A stretch of 52,643 nt of DNA. Origin: Candidatus Poseidoniales archaeon (lineage in GTDB: Archaea > Thermoplasmatota > Poseidoniia > Poseidoniales > Thalassarchaeaceae). Made by a program: the position numbers and the translations under genes. Positions 1 to 8,418 of this stretch are shown one piece after another. How positions within the stretch are numbered: the first letter of the stretch is position 1; each line of letters begins with the position of its first letter. The DNA is taken from positions 1 to 52,643 of the forward strand of contig QQSB01000042.1 of the NCBI GenBank assembly GCA_003602515.1, in the 5' to 3' direction. The notes under the pieces were generated by a model. It did no database searches. It saw only the letters and a list, made by a program, of their open reading frames with translations, and was not told the origin of the DNA.

Positions 1-426
1 TGGCGGTGGCGAGTCGTCCTGCTCGGACCCATCATCTCCTTTTCCAGAGACATCCAATTGTTCTTCCTCATTTTCATGCCCCTCTTCTTCTGATTCGGCA
101 TCATCTTGCTGAGAATCCAGCATTCTGAGGTTTTCTTCCCCCTCAGTTAACTTGTCATCATCCTCGATATTTTCTTCATCATCCAGCCCTAGTAGCATCC
201 TCCTGGCGGCTTCATGATCGATGTTTTGGGGCTTTTCTTCTGGTTGTCTTTCCTCTGAACCAGGAAGTTCCGGAAGAGGGAAACCAGCAGGAGGTGGTGG
301 TTGTTCAAAACCAGCTGGAGGCGGTGGTGGCATCTCAAATCCAGGAGGTGCGGGAGGTCGACTAGGGTCACCTTCTTGTTTTTCTTTCGCTTCATCTTCA
401 TCGTAAGAATCAGAGTCTTCAACCAT
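1..426 (-). CDS. Acidic, proline-rich protein, N-terminal part (runs off left edge)
   Basis: An open frame of 142 codons without stop runs from an ATG at 426 to the window edge, so only the N-terminus is present. The product starts with a charged stretch, has a Pro/Gly-rich block at about residues 23-52 with three repeats of the type PPPP-A-G-F, and then becomes strongly acidic (Glu/Asp runs) to the edge. A GAGG motif lies 8 bases before the ATG and supports this start; an in-frame ATG at 447 is an alternative. I see no signal peptide, membrane segment or catalytic motif in the visible part. Similar low-complexity proline and acid linkers occur in cytoplasmic tails and scaffold proteins, but the function cannot be told. 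It is divergent from the GPN GTPase gene, with about 60 bases between them. Confidence 0.6.
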   Translation of the reverse strand, partial: MVEDSDSYDEDEAKEKQEGDPSRPPAPPGFEMPPPPPAGFEQPPPPAGFPLPELPGSEERQPEEKPQNIDHEAARRMLLGLDDEENIEDDDKLTEGEENLRMLDSQQDDAESEEEGHENEEEQLDVSGKGDDGSEQDDSPPP

Positions 427-489
427 GAAATGACCCTCAGGGTACATTCACACGGGTGCGGGGTTCGTTTAACGGTTGCCTGATGAAGA

Positions 490-1383
490 ATGTGGTTGTT
501 TCCCGAGAACGTTGAAGATAGAAACGTCCTCGGCTACTCTATGAGCTCCAATGATGGAACTACCCCCCCAGTACTATTCGTGGTAGGTACCGCGGGGGCA
601 GGAAAGAGTTCGCTAGTTACTTCGTTCCAAAGATGGGCCAGATTCTTGGACATAGATGTGTTAGCAGTAAATCTTGACCCTGGTGCAGAAAGGGTACATT
701 ATGACCCCGAATTCGACGTCAGAGATCTGATATCTTTATCTGAAGTAATGGATGAATATGACCTAGGGCCAAATGGAGCCCAGATATTGGCAGCCGACTT
801 AGTGGCATCTCAGGCAGAGGAGGTTTTCGAAGAGATTGAGGGGCTAGCCGGAGACATAATGGTTGTAGACACCCCTGGCCAGGTAGAGCTTTTCGCATTT
901 AGAGAGGCTTCCAGTCATCTGGTACATGTTCTTGGCCAAGGGAGGGCATGCCTCATTTTCTTGTTCGATCCGTTGTTATCTAGCACCCCTAGTGGATTCG
1001 TCTCTCAGATGCTTTTGTCCTCGATAGTTCACTTCAGGCTTGGTCTACCGACTGCAAATTTCTTATCAAAATCAGACCTACTAGAGCCAGAAAATCTGGA
1101 AAGAATACTGGAATGGGGGGATAATCTGGATGTTCTGGAGGCGGCTTTGTTCGAGGAGTCTTCGAATCGGAGCAGCTTTGATGGGGGAGGTCAGAGGGCA
1201 GAGTTTGCAATTGGGCAACTTAGGATGATGCAGCATGCAGCGATCCAACCTGGACTAATTCCACTATCTAGTGAGATGGAGGAGGGTCAAGCCGATGTTC
1301 TAAGTTTCGCACAGAATATTTTTGGCGGGATGTCAGATGCTAAGGATGGATTTGCAGGAGATATTGAACATGAGAGGCAATGA
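490..1383 (+). CDS. GPN-loop GTPase
   Basis: P-loop GTPase of the GPN family (Pfam ATP_bind_1). Visible motifs are the Walker A GTAGAGKS at residues 33-40, the family-defining Gly-Pro-Asn at 93-95 within LGPNG, the G3 motif DTPGQ at about 127-131 and an SKSD motif matching the [NT]KxD guanine-specificity box. Eukaryotic GPN proteins act in RNA polymerase II assembly and nuclear import. The archaeal homologue is a homodimeric GTPase whose role is not settled. Length (~298 aa) fits the family. The first ATG is at 490; ATG 541 puts the start only about 12 residues before the first beta strand, as in most archaeal homologues, and is an equally good start. The 3' end overlaps the start of argF by 14 bases, implying co-transcription. 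Confidence 0.9.
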   Translation: MWLFPENVEDRNVLGYSMSSNDGTTPPVLFVVGTAGAGKSSLVTSFQRWARFLDIDVLAVNLDPGAERVHYDPEFDVRDLISLSEVMDEYDLGPNGAQILAADLVASQAEEVFEEIEGLAGDIMVVDTPGQVELFAFREASSHLVHVLGQGRACLIFLFDPLLSSTPSGFVSQMLLSSIVHFRLGLPTANFLSKSDLLEPENLERILEWGDNLDVLEAALFEESSNRSSFDGGGQRAEFAIGQLRMMQHAAIQPGLIPLSSEMEEGQADVLSFAQNIFGGMSDAKDGFAGDIEHERQ

Positions 1384-2329
1384 AAAGAAATATGACCTAC
1401 TAGCAATAGATGACATTGCTGAAAAATTTTCAGAAATAGTAGACTGGGCTATTAGGATAAAGAATGACGATGATGCACTGTATGATTTCAAGCCTCTCGA
1501 AGGAATGTCTGTAGGTTCGATATACGAGAAGCCATCAACTAGGACGAGGGTGTCTTTTGAGACAGGTGTGAATAGACTTGGTGGACAACCAATAACTCTT
1601 CTATCAAGTGATCTTCAATTGGGCAAAAGTGAAACTATCGCCGATACTGCCGCAGTTCTCTCGAGGTATTTAGATTGCATCACATATCGATGCTTTGGGC
1701 ACGACGATGTCATGGAACTTGCGAAGCACTCTACGGTCCCAGTAATCAATGCTCTTTCAGACCTGCACCATCCCTGTCAAGCAGCGGCCGATATGATGAC
1801 GATTGTCGAGAATTCGGATAGGGTGGATGGCCATGTTGCTTGGGTAGGCGACGGGAACAACGTCCTACATGATTTGGCATTGGGATGTGCGATATTGGGA
1901 ATAGACATTATTTACGCCACTCCTGAAGGTTTTGAGCCTGATCCTGAAATCATGAGAAGAGCTGAAAAGATTGCTGATAAATCTGGATCGATAATTGAGG
2001 GGCGTAATATGGCAGAGGACGCAGTTACTGATGCCGGAGTAATCTATACTGATGTTTTCGTTTCCATGGGCGAAGAACATTTGGAAGGAAAAATGGGATC
2101 ATTCGATGGTTTTCAGGTCAATGGGAACCTAGTTTCCAAAGCCGACGAGAACTATCTCTTCATGCACTGCCTTCCCGCCCATAGAGGCGATGAAGTGACA
2201 GACGAAGTGATTGATTCGCGTAATAGTGTAGTTTTCGACCAGGCAGAAAATAGAATGTGGGCCCAAATGTCGTTACTTACATTACTATGCAACGAAGCAG
2301 CATGGGAGACCTACTGGGAGCTTCGTTAA
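1370..2329 (+). CDS. argF: Ornithine carbamoyltransferase
   Basis: Transfers the carbamoyl group from carbamoyl phosphate to ornithine to make citrulline, in arginine synthesis in the cytoplasm. The carbamoyl-phosphate loop STRTR is at residues 56-60, the conserved HPCQ at 134-137 and the ornithine-side HCLP at about 266-269 followed by a conserved Arg-Gly-Asp-Glu stretch. This pattern separates OTC from aspartate carbamoyltransferase. I start at ATG 1370 because GGAG lies 9 bases upstream and the resulting 319 residues match the family length; earlier in-frame starts (TTG 1322) would only lengthen it into the GPN gene. Downstream the stop interlocks with the stop of the opposing ubiA-type gene. 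No other arginine genes are in the window. Confidence 0.95.
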   Translation: MRGNEKKYDLLAIDDIAEKFSEIVDWAIRIKNDDDALYDFKPLEGMSVGSIYEKPSTRTRVSFETGVNRLGGQPITLLSSDLQLGKSETIADTAAVLSRYLDCITYRCFGHDDVMELAKHSTVPVINALSDLHHPCQAAADMMTIVENSDRVDGHVAWVGDGNNVLHDLALGCAILGIDIIYATPEGFEPDPEIMRRAEKIADKSGSIIEGRNMAEDAVTDAGVIYTDVFVSMGEEHLEGKMGSFDGFQVNGNLVSKADENYLFMHCLPAHRGDEVTDEVIDSRNSVVFDQAENRMWAQMSLLTLLCNEAAWETYWELR

Positions 2330-3240
2330 CTAGGAATTAGAGAGATCGCCAAGAACGCAATTAGGCAGAGTTGCATAGAGTTCTTGATTAGTTTCTGTGC
2401 AGCGTTGTCTTCAGAGGCGAATAGGCGTGGCTTCACCATCATCAAAGAAACTACTGCTGGGATTACAAAAATCACATGCCAGTCGGTGAAGATTTGAAAA
2501 AATGGTAAAAATGGGGCAAGAATAGTGACTAGGGTCAACACAAGAAGGCCCGCCGCTAGTAAGCGTGCCCTATCAACTCCCGAACTCATTGCAAAGGTAT
2601 TCCTTCCCTTGTCGCCCTCAATGTCTTCTATGTCCTTCACTATCTCCCTTGAAAAATTATACAAGAACCCCATTAGGAAAACTGACCATGCCCTAGCATC
2701 TAGTGGCTTAGAAACACTAGCGGCACCGAAGATTATCACGAGTCCCACTGATAGGCTGATTGCGATATTTCCCGGTAGCCCCTTGTCCTTCATCTTATAG
2801 CTGAATCTTGAGTTTGATTCATAGTTGAAAAGTAAAATTAGTGCAATCATCCATATCGCCAAGGACGGCGTCCAATCACTCAGTCCCGAATTCCTTGATG
2901 AGGCGATATAACCTGCTAGGGACAATGAAATTACTGAAAATAATCCGAATATTTGGATTCCCCTCATGGCTGATTCTAATGTTATCGCTCCGGATGGAAG
3001 TGGTCGATCTGGCCTATTTGTCCTATCGATCTCAATATCCACGTAGTCATTTAGAGCGTTCCATGAGAACATGAATGTCATTACTGATATGGAATGCAAT
3101 AATGTGATTATGGCAAAGTCCCCACTGGGCATTCCTCTTGAAGCCAGTATTGACCCAAGCAATACTCCAAATACGCCTGATACAGAGTTCCCTGCTCGGA
3201 ATAAGGATGCCCATGAGTGGACCGTAGCGGGCAGTTTCAC
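2326..3240 (-). CDS. UbiA-family prenyltransferase, probable digeranylgeranylglyceryl phosphate synthase
   Basis: Integral membrane prenyltransferase of the UbiA superfamily. The first aspartate-rich motif, NDYVDIEIDRTNRPDRPLPSG-like, is at about residues 63-83; the second, DIEDIEGDKGRNT, is near residue 207. Eight or nine hydrophobic segments span the rest. In archaea the closest family member is DGGGP synthase, which attaches the second geranylgeranyl chain to GGGP in ether-lipid synthesis. The spacing of the first motif and the ~304-aa length fit that enzyme, but UbiA proteins for quinone or chlorophyll-type substrates cannot be excluded by eye. The start is GTG at 3240, which leaves a short N-terminus before the WASLFRAGN segment. 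It is last in a three-gene run with the two small genes upstream (41-base gap). Confidence 0.85.
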   Translation of the reverse strand: MKLPATVHSWASLFRAGNSVSGVFGVLLGSILASRGMPSGDFAIITLLHSISVMTFMFSWNALNDYVDIEIDRTNRPDRPLPSGAITLESAMRGIQIFGLFSVISLSLAGYIASSRNSGLSDWTPSLAIWMIALILLFNYESNSRFSYKMKDKGLPGNIAISLSVGLVIIFGAASVSKPLDARAWSVFLMGFLYNFSREIVKDIEDIEGDKGRNTFAMSSGVDRARLLAAGLLVLTLVTILAPFLPFFQIFTDWHVIFVIPAVVSLMMVKPRLFASEDNAAQKLIKNSMQLCLIAFLAISLIPS

Positions 3241-3280
3241 GCACCATAGACGAAGGTGGGAGTCTTCATCTCTTCCCTGG

Positions 3281-3538
3281 CTAAGAGACTACCAGAGCAG
3301 TTTCCTTCTCGGACAGGCCCCAGACGCAAACGGTGTATACACTACCTCTGAATGGACCTCTGACGTGTCCTACTTTCGAAAACCTAGAGTCCTTGGCCAT
3401 GATGTTCCCCACCTGGTTCATGGTAGCTCCCCATCGGAATCTTTCATTCAAGTGATCAAAAATCTCTACTGTATTTGCAGTCCCTTTGCCCTCCAGGAGA
3501 GAAAGTACCTCCTCCCTAAGTCTCCTTGTACGTGACAT
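3281..3538 (-). CDS. Small winged-helix-like protein
   Basis: An 85-residue protein starting MSRTRRLREEVLSLLEG. Residues ~5-70 read as three helices followed by a beta hairpin, with an N-terminal basic helix, a TANTVEIFDHLNERF helix pair, a GNIMAKDSRF recognition-helix-like stretch and a VRGPFRGSVYTVCVW wing. This suggests a winged-helix DNA- or RNA-binding fold, inferred from pattern only. The start at 3538 is supported by GGAGG seven bases upstream, and its ATG overlaps the TGA of the preceding gene (TGATG), so translation is probably coupled. A longer frame back to ATG 3598 exists but has no such signal. It sits 40 bases before the lipid prenyltransferase gene. Confidence 0.65.
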   Translation of the reverse strand: MSRTRRLREEVLSLLEGKGTANTVEIFDHLNERFRWGATMNQVGNIMAKDSRFSKVGHVRGPFRGSVYTVCVWGLSEKETALVVS

Positions 3539-3837
3539 CAAGATACCTCCACTTTGACGGGCCCGGATGCCAATAACCTCCGATGCAACCCTTCCCATCC
3601 TCTGGAGCTGATCTCAATAGGATTCTCTGGCATTGCCATTGGAGACCAAGATTGAATTGATTCTAGATTCCCCGAATGACTGACTAAGTTGCTGTAGTTG
3701 CATTCTTCAGTTTTGTTCCCGGTCATCTTTAGACTTGCCAATGGGACAACTTGATGTGGCTCTGGTCTCTTCCTGTATCGTATTGCAGTGTATCGCTTTC
3801 TTCTTCCAATCATGGCTCTATGTCTGGTCTTTGACAT
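3538..3837 (-). CDS. Small basic hypothetical protein
   Basis: A 99-residue frame with an Arg/Lys-rich N-terminus (MSKTRHRAMIGRRKRYTAIR), a middle part containing two cysteine/asparagine-rich turns and a hydrophilic C-terminus. I do not recognise the family. Support for it being real comes from its position: its TGA overlaps the ATG of the next small gene in a TGATG junction, and that ATG has a strong Shine-Dalgarno located inside this frame. The basic N-terminus would suit nucleic-acid or ribosome binding, but no motif proves it. It would be the first gene of the run leading to the prenyltransferase. About 100 bases separate it from tRNA-Glu on the other strand, and repeated tttcact units lie there. 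Confidence 0.5.
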   Translation of the reverse strand: MSKTRHRAMIGRRKRYTAIRYRKRPEPHQVVPLASLKMTGNKTEECNYSNLVSHSGNLESIQSWSPMAMPENPIEISSRGWEGLHRRLLASGPVKVEVS

Positions 3838-3940
3838 ATTAATCGGGCCAAAGGGGACGTAAGTGAAAGTGAAAGTGTAATTTGGAAACTAGGGTGAAAT
3901 ACAACGTTTTGAAATAGAGATGGGGCCTCCCCAAGATACC

Positions 3941-4015
3941 GCTCGTGTGGTGTAGTTCGGTCCATCATGTCGGACTCTCGATCCGTCGACCCGGGTTCAA
4001 ATCCCGGCACGAGCA
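3941..4015 (+). tRNA. tRNA-Glu (anticodon CTC)
   Basis: Cloverleaf with acceptor GCTCGTG/CACGAGC, a T arm CCGGG-TTCAAAT-CCCGG and anticodon loop CTCTCGA, giving CTC, which reads GAG. The overall sequence resembles archaeal tRNA-Glu (GGTGTAGT D-arm start). The CCA end is encoded (4016-4018). The base pair closing the anticodon stem on the outside looks like T-T rather than a Watson-Crick pair. No intron is seen. Confidence 0.93.
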
Positions 4016-4074
4016 CCAATCCGATACCTACGATTACAGTCATAAGCCCACCTTCGTTGGAGTAGTAAGGTCAT

Positions 4075-5124
4075 ATGCGAATAGAGCGTGATCTGAAGTT
4101 AACTTTTGATGATGTACTAATTCGCCCCAAGAGGAGCACGTTGGTCTCAAGGTCAGATGTAGACCTGGTCAGGGAATTCAAGTTCAGGCATGCGGAGGGA
4201 ACTTGGACAGGAATTCCAATAGTAGCTGCAAATATGGACACTACGGGACTATTTTCGATTGCCAGAGTTCTGCAAGGGCACAAAATGCTGACCTGTACCC
4301 AGAAATTCTACTCCACTAGGGAATTCTCAGAGGCATGGGCAGATGGAGTCGAACCCAGATGCATAGCGGTAACATGCGGTTCTACTAACGAGAGTTTCGA
4401 CCTATTGAAGAGGAAGATAGCGACTAATGAAGATCTGAATATGATTTGTATCGATGTTGCAAATGGGTACAGGGAAGTATTCCTACAGTTTGTTAGGAAG
4501 GTCAGGAAGGAATTCCCTGAAAAAATCATCATAGCAGGAAATGTTGCAACGAGAGAGATGACAGAGGCGCTTATTCTATCCGGGGCGGACATAGTTAAGG
4601 TTGGAATTGGCCCGGGTTCCGTCTGTACTACAAGGAAGGTTGCAGGCGTTGGCTACCCGCAGCTATCGGCAATTTCAGAATGCGCTGATGCTGCTCACGG
4701 ACTTAATGGCCATGTGATGTCAGATGGTGGTTGCTCCTCTCCAGGAGATGTTTCCAAGGCATTCGCAGCTGGAGCAGATTTTGTGATGCTAGGAGGCATG
4801 TTGGCAGGGCATGACGAGTCCGGGGGAGAAATAATTGACGACGGGAGTGGCAGCAAATACAAGTCATTCTACGGCATGTCATCGGCAAAGGCCATGGAGA
4901 CTCACTATGGCGAGATAGCGGATCATAGGGCCCCTGAGGGTAAAGAGGTCCGAGTACCTTATCGGGGGGCTCTTGAAATAACCATACAATCGATTCTGGG
5001 TGGTCTGAGGTCTGCCTGTTCATACGTTGGTGCAAGGAGAATCAAGGACCTTCCCAAATGCACCACATTCATTCGGGTTAGCATGACTACGAATGAAGTA
5101 TTCCAGAAGTTCAACGTAGATTAG
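4075..5124 (+). CDS. guaC: GMP reductase
   Basis: NADPH-dependent reductive deamination of GMP to IMP, returning guanine nucleotides to the purine pool. The protein is 349 residues, the length of E. coli GuaC (347), and aligns by eye from end to end: the N-terminus [17 protein letters not shown], the IVAANMDT segment, the catalytic loop [11 protein letters not shown] with Cys near residue 186, [11 protein letters not shown], the [14 protein letters not shown] phosphate-binding region and FYGMSS. It lacks the CBS pair and is much shorter than an IMP dehydrogenase, so guaB is excluded. It starts at ATG 4075, 57 bases after tRNA-Glu, perhaps cotranscribed with it. The enzyme type is typical of bacteria and eukaryotes, so transfer into this archaeal lineage is a reasonable inference. 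Its stop interlocks with that of the opposing gene. Confidence 0.95.
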   Translation: MRIERDLKLTFDDVLIRPKRSTLVSRSDVDLVREFKFRHAEGTWTGIPIVAANMDTTGLFSIARVLQGHKMLTCTQKFYSTREFSEAWADGVEPRCIAVTCGSTNESFDLLKRKIATNEDLNMICIDVANGYREVFLQFVRKVRKEFPEKIIIAGNVATREMTEALILSGADIVKVGIGPGSVCTTRKVAGVGYPQLSAISECADAAHGLNGHVMSDGGCSSPGDVSKAFAAGADFVMLGGMLAGHDESGGEIIDDGSGSKYKSFYGMSSAKAMETHYGEIADHRAPEGKEVRVPYRGALEITIQSILGGLRSACSYVGARRIKDLPKCTTFIRVSMTTNEVFQKFNVD

Positions 5125-8100
5125 TCGAAGTCGTTGCACAACTCGCCCTGTGATGGGAAGCTGGTTGGATCCTTGGGGTTGGTATTCCATCTACTCTCGC
5201 ACCGATTCGCAAAACCATCTCCATCGGAGTCAATTAAGGAGTCGGAAGAGTCGAATGGGTCGTATCCGAAATAGTACTCCCATCCAGACCACATGTCATC
5301 ATTATCCTGATCCTGATGGAAAACCTCTGAGCCATCGTTCCACTTGTCCCCATCGGTGTCGTTCTTGATGGGGCTAGTACCATTCTGATACTCTTCGAAA
5401 TTGGTATAATTCTCCAAATCGTCATAGAACAGAGATCCAGCACTGGAAGATGGATCGATGTGGCATTCGAAATCTTGAGGGTCGTCCCATCCGGGGCAGT
5501 ACCTGTACATCAGATTAGTACGGTTGAGGCCGTCATTATCCATGTCCTCGCTGCCATCGTTGATTCCATCAAGATCGGAGTCGGGCATCCTCGGATCCAT
5601 TGGCCCTCTTGATCCCAGGGCATTCAGAGTGTTGTTGTCGACGAGACCAAGCTCTATGGCCTCCTCCGAATAGCTAACCTCCCAGCCATCTGGTAGCCTG
5701 TCTCCGTCTGTGTCGTCATCTACTGGATTAGTGTCCCACCTATCTGGCGCCTCTAGTGAGTTCTGGAGAGTATCATTGTCTATGTCGTAAATGGAGTCCA
5801 CCGCAGATCCAAATGATGGGTCTAGTGCCCACCTCCCTTGTTCGGGAATCGAAAACCCAGACAGGTTCATTTCATGAAGGAAGTATTGAGGATCTAGAAC
5901 TCCATCGCCATCCCTATCGCCCGAAGAGTCGAATCCAGAGACGTAGTTAATCCAAATCCAACCTCCGGGACCCTTGCCGCATTCAATCATCGATTCGCAC
6001 CCAGGAGGGAGCCAGCTGTCGGTAGATATCCAGAGGCTGTGGCTGTTTGTGTTCTCCTGGACAGAGAAAACTTGCATCTCCCAACCATCTGGTTGCCCGT
6101 CCCCATCGGTGTCATTGAGGAGGGGGTTCGTTGCGCCCTGCCATGGGCGAGGGACGAATAGTACCTCGCTGCCATCATTAAGTCCGTCACCATCGGTGTC
6201 GGCATTGTTTCCGTGGGTTATGTAAAGATCTAGCCCGTCCACGACTTCCTCCCCATCCTCCAGGCCATCATTGTCCGTATCGAAGGCAGAGGCATTGGTG
6301 AAATAGTAAACTAACGTCCCGTTATCGTACCAAGGGTGACCATCGACGGCCTCCCTATAGTCTTCCAGTCCATCATTATCAGTATCTTTGTCTGTTGCAT
6401 TAGTGAATGTCTCGTAGTACTCAACTGCGTCAGACAGGCCATCCCTGTCCGTGTCGAAGACTCCGGGGTCCGACCTCACAATGACCTCTCTCACGCCGAA
6501 GTCTACAATACGGATCTTCCATCCGATGACTTCGATTCCGTCGATTAGGCCGTCTGCATCGGTATCCGAGACAAGTGGGTCGGTCGACCTACCATCAACG
6601 ACTCCATCCCCATCCCTGTCTCTGGCATTGTACTCATCCAAATTTGTGAACCTCTCGTGCTGCTCGACAACTGTGATTAGTGATTGTAATCTACTTTTTA
6701 CCTCTTCATCCAACTCCACATTGATGTGGTAAACCCAGCCAGCTGTTTCAGTCTTAACAGGGATATTGACGTAATTGCTATCCACAACTGTTCGGACCCA
6801 AAGTACTGTCTTGTTTGCCTGGACATATTCCCCGGGTGTGACATCTATCCTCTCGATAGTAGTCGCACCAATCATATCTTTGTATGTAACAGAACCGTCG
6901 TTGTCGGCATCATATCCATCGAAATCTGGATCATCATCGGCATTACTGCCGTCAGTGGGATGGATTCCACTTTGGAACTCCCATCCATCTGGCATACCAT
7001 CTTGGTCGGTATCCGGATTGAGTGGGTCAGTGAAGTTTGAAGGCCCCCAATCGTAAGAAACAGAGAACTCTTCGACATTGTTCAGTCCATCTCCATCGGA
7101 GTCCCCATATGCATCGGTAGAGTTTGCCGGGTTTAGGAACCAATTATAGTTAGAATCGAATGAGTAGCAGAATTCGAATCCGTCTGGCATCCCATCGCCA
7201 TCCGTATCCCAGTCACCTGGCCCATTCAACCTCCCATCGCCATCCATATCCTCATTGAACCAGTTGGGGTTGTCCAATGGGCTCTTCTTCTGAAGTGTGG
7301 TCTGAATTCCGCCATTTGGTAAATTCTGTGCGGTGAATTGAATTTCTGAAGCAAAGGCACGGAGATGGGGAGCTGGTAGTGTAAGAGTTCCGAAAGTAGG
7401 ACGGCCACAGAAAGACTCCAAGTCCACCAGATGTGTCGAAATCTCAACTAAATCGTCTATTAGATCGCCGTCGCTGTCGGAATCTCGGGGGTTCGTATCG
7501 TACTTCTCCTCTACGTAGTTCCTTAGCGTGTCTGGCTCCGGTAATTCAAGATCTAGAATAGCGTCACAGGAATGGCCGAACTGAGAACCCATCTCCTCCC
7601 ACAGTTCGTCTCCTATGTCCAGTTTAATCTCGGCTTGCATCGAGGGAGTCAGCAATGGACAATTCCAATTCCCATCGAGTGGATCTAGAAGCGTGATTAC
7701 TCCGGACGGGGTAGTTATTTCATGCGTGTGCCTGGATTCCCACCGATCATTCAGGCCATCTCCATCGGTGTCCTTTAGACGAGGGTTTGTCCCCAACTCT
7801 GCCTCATCCAGATTTGTCAGGCCATCCCTGTCGGGATCCCCTAGTGGGCCGTTGTCTGGGTTTGGAAAGGTCTCATTCTGCTCGCCGGTTTCCCTCTCGG
7901 TATCTACTGATGCCACTGGGATGTCTTCACATTCCACTTCTGTGAGGCCTTCACCTATGCTGATACATGGCTGTCCCGTATCAAGGGGATCGAGTCCGTT
8001 CTCAATTTCCCATCCATCGTCTAAACCGTCCCCATCGGTGTCTGCTTCCTGCCAATTAGTCCCATAGAGTGTACTCTCCATTCGGTCTGCAATCCCATCT

Positions 8101-8303
8101 CCATCCCAATCACAGCCTATCGTTGGAATATCCGGGGGGCACTCCCTCTGATTTCCTGGATTTAACTCCAAATCCTCCACAGCCGATTCGAAACCTCCAC
8201 TATTTGTACTCGAAAGTCCAGCCCCGACTACAGTGTAAAGTCCTGCCAAGCACAGCGTTGCGGTAATGGCTGCAACTGCATATTGGTTGTGTGTCAAGGC
8301 CAT
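5121..8303 (-). CDS. Secreted calcium-binding protein with many thrombospondin type 3-like repeats
   Basis: A 1060-residue protein with an N-terminal hydrophobic segment (about residues 9-29, a signal peptide or membrane anchor) followed almost entirely by Asp-rich units of the form DxDxDGxxDxxE, more than twenty by eye, often ending in W-E or N-P-L. Such TSP type 3/dockerin-like units bind calcium and form rigid stalks. A less repetitive insert at about residues 500-580 ([16 protein letters not shown] onward) may be a separate beta domain. No C-terminal membrane segment, LPXTG or PGF-type signal is seen, so it may be released or held by its N-terminus. I see no catalytic motif. Its start is ATG 8303; a hairpin lies just upstream and a TATA-like element 25 bases before that. 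The DNA repeats produce many spurious frames on both strands. Confidence 0.9.
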   Translation of the reverse strand: MALTHNQYAVAAITATLCLAGLYTVVGAGLSSTNSGGFESAVEDLELNPGNQRECPPDIPTIGCDWDGDGIADRMESTLYGTNWQEADTDGDGLDDGWEIENGLDPLDTGQPCISIGEGLTEVECEDIPVASVDTERETGEQNETFPNPDNGPLGDPDRDGLTNLDEAELGTNPRLKDTDGDGLNDRWESRHTHEITTPSGVITLLDPLDGNWNCPLLTPSMQAEIKLDIGDELWEEMGSQFGHSCDAILDLELPEPDTLRNYVEEKYDTNPRDSDSDGDLIDDLVEISTHLVDLESFCGRPTFGTLTLPAPHLRAFASEIQFTAQNLPNGGIQTTLQKKSPLDNPNWFNEDMDGDGRLNGPGDWDTDGDGMPDGFEFCYSFDSNYNWFLNPANSTDAYGDSDGDGLNNVEEFSVSYDWGPSNFTDPLNPDTDQDGMPDGWEFQSGIHPTDGSNADDDPDFDGYDADNDGSVTYKDMIGATTIERIDVTPGEYVQANKTVLWVRTVVDSNYVNIPVKTETAGWVYHINVELDEEVKSRLQSLITVVEQHERFTNLDEYNARDRDGDGVVDGRSTDPLVSDTDADGLIDGIEVIGWKIRIVDFGVREVIVRSDPGVFDTDRDGLSDAVEYYETFTNATDKDTDNDGLEDYREAVDGHPWYDNGTLVYYFTNASAFDTDNDGLEDGEEVVDGLDLYITHGNNADTDGDGLNDGSEVLFVPRPWQGATNPLLNDTDGDGQPDGWEMQVFSVQENTNSHSLWISTDSWLPPGCESMIECGKGPGGWIWINYVSGFDSSGDRDGDGVLDPQYFLHEMNLSGFSIPEQGRWALDPSFGSAVDSIYDIDNDTLQNSLEAPDRWDTNPVDDDTDGDRLPDGWEVSYSEEAIELGLVDNNTLNALGSRGPMDPRMPDSDLDGINDGSEDMDNDGLNRTNLMYRYCPGWDDPQDFECHIDPSSSAGSLFYDDLENYTNFEEYQNGTSPIKNDTDGDKWNDGSEVFHQDQDNDDMWSGWEYYFGYDPFDSSDSLIDSDGDGFANRCESRWNTNPKDPTSFPSQGELCNDFD

Positions 8304-8313
8304 GCAAATACCC

Positions 8314-8330
8314 CGCCCTCATAGAGGGCG
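8314..8330 (-). promoter_or_regulatory. Perfect 7-bp hairpin in the leader of the TSP3-repeat gene
   Basis: CGCCCTC-TAT-GAGGGCG on the minus strand, ending 10 bases before the ATG at 8303. The GAGGGCG arm plus the following GGG is the only purine-rich sequence upstream of the start, so the hairpin may hide the ribosome site. A TATA-like element centred at 8355 places the predicted transcript start right at the first base of the hairpin. Confidence 0.5.
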
Positions 8331-8351
8331 TTTCATGCAACTTGGGTTCGG

Positions 8352-8359
8352 CTATAATG
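8352..8359 (-). promoter_or_regulatory. TATA-like promoter element of the TSP3-repeat gene
   Basis: Reads CATTATAG on the minus strand in the 115-base gap after the aminotransferase gene. It lies about 25 bases before the hairpin at 8330-8314, the usual archaeal TATA-to-start distance. No other TATA-like site is apparent in the gap. Confidence 0.45.
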
Positions 8360-8418
8360 ATTCATGGAGATTGACTGCAGGAAAATTGAAGATTTATTGT
8401 ACGGAATAGAAATTTTCA

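Noticed and set aside
3810-4043. Minus-strand frame across tRNA-Glu
   Set aside because: It is the reverse of a clear tRNA and overlaps the real small gene at its end.
5150-8266. Many plus-strand and minus-strand frames inside the TSP3-repeat gene
   Set aside because: Repetitive Asp-Gly codons leave long open shadows; the Ser/Pro-rich products have no family or start signal.
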